From Sutcliffiella tianshenii (GTDB lineage Bacteria; Bacillota; Bacilli; Bacillales; Bacillaceae_I), in NCBI RefSeq assembly GCF_016908565.1, contig NZ_JAFBED010000005.1, forward strand, positions 62,001 through 126,000: 64,000 nt of DNA, written 5' to 3'. The notes under the pieces were generated by a model. It had not been told where the DNA came from. It saw only the letters and a list, made by a program, of their open reading frames with translations, and ran no database searches. A program made the position numbers and the translations under genes. Positions 58,758 to 64,000 of the stretch are shown here, piece after piece (within the stretch, counting starts at the first letter, position 1; every line of letters starts with the position of its first letter).

Positions 58758-58861
58758 ACGCACTTTCCGACAAAATTCGCCGCAGGAACAGCCCGCCCGC
58801 GTACAATGACAACCAATGCAATGTGCCCACCCCAACCCCAGCACCGACCCCATCTAAAATC

Positions 58862-58898
58862 CAAAAGGGCCCTCCCCCACCTCAGGGAAAGGCCCCCT
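58862..58898 (-). terminator. Terminator of the S9 peptidase gene
   Basis: GGGCC-TCCC and GGGA-GGCCC form a GC-rich stem; on the minus strand CCTTTTGGATTTT follows. Confidence 0.65.
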
Positions 58899-58925
58899 CC
58901 TTGTGCTTTCAATCCGAATTCCCTT

Positions 58926-60917
58926 CTATTCTGCACCCTCCAAATATTCCACAAACCAGTTCTTGATATGGTTTAATCGGTGGACCCTGAGTGCCGGGTT
59001 GCCGCTTCTGGACAATTCATGGTTGGAATCCGGGAATCGGACGAACTTGGTTGTCTTGCCTTGCTTCTTCAATGCAATGAATAGCTGCTCCGCCTGCTCG
59101 ATCGGACAGCGGTAATCTTTTTCACCGTGAAGGATCAAGAGTGGTGTGTTTACATTCGCTACGTATTTGATCGGGGAGTGGTCCCAAAGCTTCTCGACCT
59201 TGTCCTCCATGTTCCCTTTTACTTCCCATTCGGAAAAATAGTAACCGATGTCACTCACACCATAGAAGCTGAGCCAGTTGGAGATGGAGCGCTGTGTGAC
59301 CGCAGCCTTGAAACGGTCTGTGTGCGCCACCGCCCAGTTTGTCATAAAGCCGCCATAGCTTCCGCCGGTAATCCCCAGGTTCTTCTCATCAATGAAATCG
59401 AAAGTTTCCAGTGCATAGTCCATCGCACTCATGACATCGATATAGTCCTTGCCGCCGTAGTCGCCACGGACCGCATCGACAAACTCCTGACCATAACCAT
59501 GGCTGCCGCGCGGGTTTGTAAATAGGACAACGAAGCCTTGGGAGGTGAGGACCTGGAACTCATGGAAATACGTGTTGGCGTACATCGCATGAGGGCCGCC
59601 GTGAACTTCCAGGATAGTCGGGTATTTCTTTCCTTCCTCAAAACCTGCAGGCTTCATGATCCAGCCATGCACGTCCCATCCGTCCGGCGCCTTAAAGCTG
59701 ATCGGCTCGGCAGCGCTGATCTCCACTTCTTCCTTCCACGCTTTGTTCACATGTGTAAGCTGCTCTCTTTTCTGTGATCTGAAATCAAGGTAGTATAGCT
59801 CACCAGGGTCAGTCGAGCTGCTGATCCCCACGATCGCTTCATGGGAATCCGTCAGTATGGATACTCCATACACATGCTCACCAGGAAGATGGATAGGGTA
59901 CATCGCTCCATCGATGGAACCGTAGTAGATGCCCGTCCCACCTTGATCACTCAACAGGAAGTAGAATCCGTCACTATCCTCCGTCCACATGAGTCCGGGA
60001 TTCACATTGCCTGAATGAAAATCGCCGATTGCCACATCTCCCACTTCGATATCGAGATTTTCCGTGAGGCAGTGCAGCACTTCCGTTTCCAGCTGATACA
60101 CCCAGACACGAGTCAACGTGGCACTCTGGAACTCTTTTTCATGGCCCAGGAATCCAAGGAACGCTCCGTCCGGGGACCACGTAATTGTAGAAAAGAAGCC
60201 GTTGCTATGCGTCACTTTTTTCTTTTCCTTTGACTCAAGATCCATTACGTACACGTCCGTTACAAGCACTTCATCCGGATTTTCCTCGAGATTCGCTACA
60301 AATGCCACTTTCTTGCCGTCCGGGGACCAGGCTGGGCTTCCATAGTCACGGTCGCCTTGTGTCAGCTGGGTAATCTCCTTTGTCTTGAGATCAAGCATAG
60401 CCAAATGGTCATTTTTCTTATCCAAAAAGCCTTTTGCATCCGATTTATAACGCAGCTTTTCCACTACCATCGGCTCAGGCTTTTTCTTTTTCTCCTCAGT
60501 CTTGGCACCTGCCTTCAGATCTTCCTCCGACTCCACAGCCGTACTGAAAAGCAGCTTCGTACCACACGGGGACCAGACAGGGCTTCCTGCACCGTTTTTA
60601 CAGAAAGTAACTTGCTCTGCTTCGCCTCCATCCACCGGCATCACATAGATTTGGGCTTTTTCATTTCGTGTGGAAACAAAAGCCAGCCTGCTTCCATCGG
60701 GGGACCATCTCGGACTGGTCGCTCTTCCTTTTCCCGATGTGAAAGGCTTTGCCGCACCATCCAGGCTTCCGACATAGATGGTGGAAAGATACTCATTATC
60801 TTCTTCGCTGATTGTTGTCTGCACATAGGCAAACTTGCGGGAGTGCTTCTCCCACTGCGGATCTGTCAGGGATGTTAGTCGAAATAAATCGTTCGCTTCT
60901 ATTTTTCTCTTTGTCAT
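58926..60917 (-). CDS. S9-family peptidase (acylaminoacyl-peptidase, YuxL-like)
   Basis: This 663-residue serine peptidase has an N-terminal beta-propeller of TolB-like WSPDGxxxAF repeats (SPRWSPDGSRLAFVS, SPAWSPDGKKVAFVA) up to about residue 390. The prolyl-oligopeptidase hydrolase domain follows, with VHGGPHAMYANTY, nucleophile ITGGSYGGFMTNW, acid LLILHGEKDYRCP and His in FPDSNHELSRSG. No signal peptide, so it acts in the cytoplasm on short or acylated peptides. Monocistronic. It matches YuxL in architecture; B. subtilis does not carry that gene at this place. Confidence 0.93.
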   Translation of the reverse strand: MTKRKIEANDLFRLTSLTDPQWEKHSRKFAYVQTTISEEDNEYLSTIYVGSLDGAAKPFTSGKGRATSPRWSPDGSRLAFVSTRNEKAQIYVMPVDGGEAEQVTFCKNGAGSPVWSPCGTKLLFSTAVESEEDLKAGAKTEEKKKKPEPMVVEKLRYKSDAKGFLDKKNDHLAMLDLKTKEITQLTQGDRDYGSPAWSPDGKKVAFVANLEENPDEVLVTDVYVMDLESKEKKKVTHSNGFFSTITWSPDGAFLGFLGHEKEFQSATLTRVWVYQLETEVLHCLTENLDIEVGDVAIGDFHSGNVNPGLMWTEDSDGFYFLLSDQGGTGIYYGSIDGAMYPIHLPGEHVYGVSILTDSHEAIVGISSSTDPGELYYLDFRSQKREQLTHVNKAWKEEVEISAAEPISFKAPDGWDVHGWIMKPAGFEEGKKYPTILEVHGGPHAMYANTYFHEFQVLTSQGFVVLFTNPRGSHGYGQEFVDAVRGDYGGKDYIDVMSAMDYALETFDFIDEKNLGITGGSYGGFMTNWAVAHTDRFKAAVTQRSISNWLSFYGVSDIGYYFSEWEVKGNMEDKVEKLWDHSPIKYVANVNTPLLILHGEKDYRCPIEQAEQLFIALKKQGKTTKFVRFPDSNHELSRSGNPALRVHRLNHIKNWFVEYLEGAE

Positions 60918-61031
60918 AGGAAACTCTCCCTTATGTATGAATTCAGTCTTACCTGTTTATTTCGACAGGAGAAATAGATACCCTTTATTAAATGAAAAAA
61001 AGCTCGAAATTATTCGAACTTAAAAAGTTGC

Positions 61032-61059
61032 TTGCATAAATTTTATCAATTAGTATAAA
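61032..61059 (+). promoter_or_regulatory. Sigma-A promoter of yhjD
   Basis: -35 TTGCAT (61032-61037), 16-bp spacer, -10 TATAAA (61054-61059), about 48 bp before the ATG. Confidence 0.6.
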
Positions 61060-61106
61060 ATAAATACGAACAGATGTTCTTTTTCCGAAAGCAGGAGGAT
61101 TAATTT

Positions 61107-61484
61107 ATGACAAGACTATCAAAAGAACAAATACACCTCTTTGAGCAAGCCATCTATCTTCCCTTATTGCTGATTGTCCTGGAGCGGGATACCGTCATCA
61201 TCCGGGAAAGCACATTGAAATTGAAAGAGCCCTATCTCACCCTGATTGACGAGGTCATGAAAAAAGTGCAACTTCAGCTTAAACAAGTGAAAATGGACAT
61301 GAAAGAGCAAAAGATGAAACTCCATAAATTAAAACAGGATGAAGCCTTTACGATGTATGCATTTCTCTTTAACGGCTATGAGGAGCACCATAATTATTTT
61401 AATCCGAGGATCCGCAATAAAATCAATGACATGCTGCTCTTTTATCTGGTCCATAAAGAGGAACGCCTGATTAGTGGAAAATAG
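61107..61484 (+). CDS. yhjD: YhjD-like protein
   Basis: This 125-residue, lysine-rich and mostly helical protein begins MTRLSKEQIHLFEQAIYLPL and has a central basic coiled segment and a KINDMLLFYLVHKEERL end. No membrane segment or catalytic motif. By length, character and location between comK and yhjE it corresponds to B. subtilis YhjD, a sporulation-associated protein of unknown biochemical function. GCAGGAGG precedes the ATG. Its last 14 bases overlap the converging DUF421 gene. Confidence 0.82.
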   Translation: MTRLSKEQIHLFEQAIYLPLLLIVLERDTVIIRESTLKLKEPYLTLIDEVMKKVQLQLKQVKMDMKEQKMKLHKLKQDEAFTMYAFLFNGYEEHHNYFNPRIRNKINDMLLFYLVHKEERLISGK

Positions 61485-62193
61485 GAAGTGTTTCTGTTTT
61501 ATCGGAAGTTCTCAGGCATACGTGTAATCGGTTCTGTTCGTTCACCGCAGCATAAAACACTTCCTTCACATCTGCAATTTTTTGCTTTAGAAGCTCTTCA
61601 CGCAGCCAGGCTTCATTCAAGCCTTTATAATGAAGTGCTTCCTTTTGGATCAGCCCATCAATGATAACCGGAAACTCAACAGCATTCCGTACTGGGCTTC
61701 CATTGTTATGTTCCACTTTCATCGCTTCTTTTTCTGGCTTAAGCTTTACCGACATGTCTCCATTTGCCTCCACCAGGGCGAAATGCACATCCTCGACCCT
61801 AAACACATCCTTTTGACGCAGCATCTGCAGGACATTGTCAATCGAATAGCTTATCTTCCGCATGTTGTGGATATGGAACTGACCTTCATATATCACCAAA
61901 GTGGGTTCAAAGGATAAAAACCCGCCGACTTTCCGGTTCTTTATTTTCCACCAGGCAATGATTTTTTGGAGCAACGCGATTCCAATGATTGCTCCTACAG
62001 TCGGGAGGTGATGTATTTCTGGGTCCGCGATATCCGCCCCCACCACAGAACCGAGCGTCAATATAACAAGAAAGTCAAAGACCGGAAGCTCACCGATCGA
62101 GCGCTTCCCCATGAATAAAGTCACCAGCAGCATCAGTGGCATTATGGTCACGATACGCAGCATCACCTTCATTAAATCGCCAATAAGCTCCAC
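61471..62193 (-). CDS. DUF421 (YetF-type) membrane protein
   Basis: This protein of about 240 residues has three N-terminal helices followed by the cytosolic DUF421 domain: FMGKRSIGELPVFDFLVILTLG, SFEPTLVIYEGQFHIHNMRK and DVHFALVEANGDMSVKLKPE. I prefer GTG 62193 with GGGAGTGA 5 nt upstream; ATG 62220 has no ribosome site. Related proteins (YetF, YrbG, YdfS) are spore or cell-envelope proteins, and some have been tied to germinant receptors. The role of this copy is unknown. Confidence 0.85.
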   Translation of the reverse strand: MELIGDLMKVMLRIVTIMPLMLLVTLFMGKRSIGELPVFDFLVILTLGSVVGADIADPEIHHLPTVGAIIGIALLQKIIAWWKIKNRKVGGFLSFEPTLVIYEGQFHIHNMRKISYSIDNVLQMLRQKDVFRVEDVHFALVEANGDMSVKLKPEKEAMKVEHNNGSPVRNAVEFPVIIDGLIQKEALHYKGLNEAWLREELLKQKIADVKEVFYAAVNEQNRLHVCLRTSDKTETLPIFH

Positions 62194-62279
62194 AGCAGTC
62201 ACTCCCTTCCTTTTTAGCATTTTTCAAATAAAAAATCCTATGCACCATTCATGCCTTTTCATGGAAATGTCCATAAAAA

Positions 62280-62312
62280 ATAAAAAACATCCCCCAATAT
62301 ATTAGAGGATGC
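62280..62312 (-). terminator. Terminator of comK
   Basis: CATCCTC and GGGGATG pair on the minus strand, followed by TTTTTTATTTTTT. Confidence 0.75.
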
Positions 62313-62318
62313 TTGCCA

Positions 62319-62870
62319 TTACTTTTTTTTGATGATCCGATATGTTCTTGGAGGGGAAGCCACATAATCCCGATTATCCTGGTGAACACCCGCTCCTTGG
62401 GCCCTTTGCAGCATCCTTGTCCGCAATAGGGCTGCACGGTGCATTTGGGTCTCAAAGGAACGCAGGGAAATCTGGAATTCCATTTCCATTTTATTTGTAA
62501 AGTGGGCGATTGTAGTGGATAAGGTTGTTTTGCTTGTCTTCTCGATATGGTTAAGGGAGATCCAGGTACATTCGGGCTTTTTGGGTGACATGGTAGGAAA
62601 AAAGTACAAATCACTCATGGGGTCGATTGCAAGAGGGGATTTGTGCGTAACACCAGTCACCATTTTAGTTCCTGATTTTCTGCCTTCCATACTTGATCCG
62701 TAATAATGGCAGCTATCATCGATGATCTTTAGGGGAGGCAGGTCTACGTATATGTCCCCTTCCACTTCCATAATCTTAGAAAACACTTTTCCCTCTTCCT
62801 CAATAGGCAAGACAGCCATAGTGAAGCGATTGATTTCATACTCTGAAACTAATGTGACACTATTCTCCAT
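62319..62870 (-). CDS. comK: Competence transcription factor ComK
   Basis: This 183-residue ComK protein begins MENSVTLVSEYEINRFTMAV and has SSMEGRKSGTKMVTGVTHKSP, LYFFPTMSPKKPECTWISLNH and a helical C-terminus, the standard pattern. ComK is the master activator of DNA-uptake genes. The ATG at 62870 has GGAAGGGTGA; an in-frame start at 62912 is less likely. The 200 bp upstream, shared with the divergent yhzC-like gene, are extremely AT-rich, as ComK binding regions are, but I could not place a canonical AAAAN5TTTT pair. The length is full, so competence may be intact. Confidence 0.93.
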   Translation of the reverse strand: MENSVTLVSEYEINRFTMAVLPIEEEGKVFSKIMEVEGDIYVDLPPLKIIDDSCHYYGSSMEGRKSGTKMVTGVTHKSPLAIDPMSDLYFFPTMSPKKPECTWISLNHIEKTSKTTLSTTIAHFTNKMEMEFQISLRSFETQMHRAALLRTRMLQRAQGAGVHQDNRDYVASPPRTYRIIKKK

Positions 62871-63071
62871 ATAATTCACCCTTCCGCTAAAAAATGATTC
62901 CCCTGGCTCCAAATAGAGCGAAAGAACCAGAAATTTGTCTATTTATGTATATTTTTACAAAACCAAGCCATAAAGTAAAGACTTTTTATATTTTTCTAAA
63001 TATTTTTAATTTTTGTTGATTTTATGTGGTTTCCCAAATATACTATTAAAAAGGCTCGAGGTGAGGTACTC

Positions 63072-63317
63072 ATGAAGAATGAGAAGTCTTATACGGAATT
63101 GATGAAGTCGAGAGTAATGAGCAAGAAGTTATCCGTTGAAGCCTATATGATGAATATTTATACCCAGATGATCATTGATGAATCGCTTTACCACTACCAC
63201 AAGAATCTCCTCCAGGAAAGAATCGACCATGCCATCGACACTAAAGACCACAAGCAGTTTCATTCCTTAAGCGCCACATACAAAAAGTTCCTGACTGATT
63301 GGGGCGATTCCGCCTGA
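63072..63317 (+). CDS. yhzC: IDEAL-domain protein (YhzC-like)
   Basis: This 81-residue protein has the IDEAL motif as IDESLYHYHKNLLQERIDHA in its centre, followed by a short helical end. IDEAL proteins are small cytosolic proteins of unknown role in Bacilli; B. subtilis YhzC sits next to comK as here. GAGGTGAGG precedes ATG 63072; an earlier in-frame start at 63024 lacks a ribosome site. Ends before a bidirectional terminator. Confidence 0.85.
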   Translation: MKNEKSYTELMKSRVMSKKLSVEAYMMNIYTQMIIDESLYHYHKNLLQERIDHAIDTKDHKQFHSLSATYKKFLTDWGDSA

Positions 63318-63332
63318 TCCACCTTCAATAGG

Positions 63333-63371
63333 AAAGAGAAGAGTCCTTGAACGGATCTCTTCTCTTTTTAT
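63333..63371. terminator. Bidirectional terminator between yhzC and aceA
   Basis: AAAGAGAAGAG and CTCTTCTCTTT form an 11-bp perfect stem with T-run on the + strand and a similar A/T stretch on the other; the genes converge. Confidence 0.87.
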
Positions 63372-63378
63372 TTTCCTT

Positions 63379-64000
63379 TTAGAATTGTGCCTCTTCCGTT
63401 GAACCGGTCAGGGCTGTTGTGGAGGAATTCCCGCCTGAGACGACTTTTGCCACTTCATCGAAATAGCCTGTGCCCACTTCACGCTGATGTCGTGTTGCTG
63501 TATAGCCGTGCTTTTCACTGTCAAACTCCGCTTGTTGCAATTCCGAGTATGCTCCCATCCCGCGATCACGATACCCCCTAGCGAGCTCAAACATGCTGTG
63601 GTTCAGTGCATGGAATCCTGCAAGCGTCACAAACTGGAACTTATAGCCGAATGCTGCGATCTGCTGCTGGAAGGTCTCAATCGTTTCGTCATCCAATTTC
63701 GACTTCCAGTTAAAGGATGGAGAGCAATTGTAGGCAAGCAGTTTACCCGGGAATTGTGCATGTATGGCATCTGCAAAAGCTTTTGCCTGCTCGAGATTCG
63801 GCTCCGAGGTTTCGCACCAGATTACATCTGCATATGGTGCATAGGCCAATCCGCGGGCAATCGCCTGGTCAAGCCCGGCCTTAGTTCTAAAGAAGCCTTC
63901 TGGAGTCCGTTCTCCCGTCAGGAATGGATGATCATATTGGTCCACATCGCTAGTAATCAAATCAGCAGCATCCGCATCGGTTCTGGCAATCAAGACCGTC
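63379..64000 (-). CDS. aceA: Isocitrate lyase, C-terminal part (cut by window end)
   Basis: The last 206 residues or so are visible and the frame continues past the edge. [51 protein letters not shown] and [14 protein letters not shown] are isocitrate lyase signatures. The active-site Cys loop (KKCGH) is upstream and not in the window. The enzyme splits isocitrate to glyoxylate and succinate, so the organism can probably grow on acetate or fatty acids. B. subtilis lacks this gene. An apparent start near 63993 is internal. Confidence 0.94.
   Translation of the reverse strand, partial: TVLIARTDADAADLITSDVDQYDHPFLTGERTPEGFFRTKAGLDQAIARGLAYAPYADVIWCETSEPNLEQAKAFADAIHAQFPGKLLAYNCSPSFNWKSKLDDETIETFQQQIAAFGYKFQFVTLAGFHALNHSMFELARGYRDRGMGAYSELQQAEFDSEKHGYTATRHQREVGTGYFDEVAKVVSGGNSSTTALTGSTEEAQF

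Noticed and set aside
58926-60917. Long + strand frames inside the S9 peptidase gene (for example 60357-60878).
   Set aside because: All are antisense shadows of a well-supported 663-residue gene.

Overview
The window comes from a low-to-moderate GC, spore-forming, probably yellow-orange pigmented member of the Bacillaceae. Evidence: a gerP spore-coat germination operon behind a near-consensus sigma-K promoter, a Spo0E-like phosphatase, asnO, comK, addAB/sbcDC and many small YisX/YhjX-type proteins in an order close to the Bacillus subtilis comK-yhjD-yhjE-sipV ... addBA-sbcDC-yisB-gerP-yisI-yisK-yisL-asnO-yisN chromosome segment. It is not B. subtilis: it carries an isocitrate lyase and a C30 carotenoid cluster. 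The genus cannot be fixed from this sequence alone.

Layout. 1-2.9 kb: end of a MATE exporter, then glnK-amtB behind a sigma-A promoter, a perfect GlnR/TnrA box and a cre-like site. 2.9-11.4 kb: two facing carotenoid operons. On + lie a DUF422/CruF-like membrane protein, an acyltransferase, a glycosyltransferase and a CrtP-like oxidase; on - lie two CrtN-family desaturases and crtM. Both promoters carry TATACAAA-type units at an exact 11-bp period, which points to shared control, possibly by a CarH/LitR-type B12 photoreceptor. 11.4-24.8 kb: asnO, yisN, a FIST-PAS-GGDEF-EAL c-di-GMP enzyme, yisL, rocD, yisK, yisI, a DUF418 protein, gerPABCDEF plus an extra gerPF copy, and yisB. 24.8-37.3 kb: recombination and repair block sbcC, sbcD, addA, addB, with an inverted pair of Bacillaceae intergenic repeats between sbcD and addA. 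37.5-39.8 kb: MFS transporter and YidC2.

39.9-55.7 kb is the accessory part and the most interesting region. It has a ten-gene operon on the - strand: Liv-type binding protein, two ATPases and two permeases, a 58-residue protein, a KAS III-like condensing enzyme, an alpha/beta hydrolase and an SDR. It also has a separate acyl-CoA ligase, an RND pump and a 1074-residue AfsR/SARP-like regulator (STAND ATPase, TPR-like, winged helix, BTAD). The promoters of the importer operon and of the ligase share the same direct repeat, TGTAAC(T/C) at 11-bp spacing ending 9 bp before the -10 box. This is the operator architecture known for SARP regulators, so these genes look like one regulon for uptake and CoA-dependent processing of an unknown carboxylic acid or lipid.

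55.7-64 kb returns to the conserved backbone: signal peptidase, TVP38 protein, two VOC proteins, a HIT protein, an S9 peptidase, yhjD, a DUF421 protein, comK, a yhzC-like IDEAL protein and the 3' part of aceA. Two unusual intergenic arrays, six units of exactly 21 nt near 19.1 kb and five or six units of 20-21 nt near 58.7 kb, are not explained by any gene. I saw no rRNA, tRNA, CRISPR array, transposase or phage gene.
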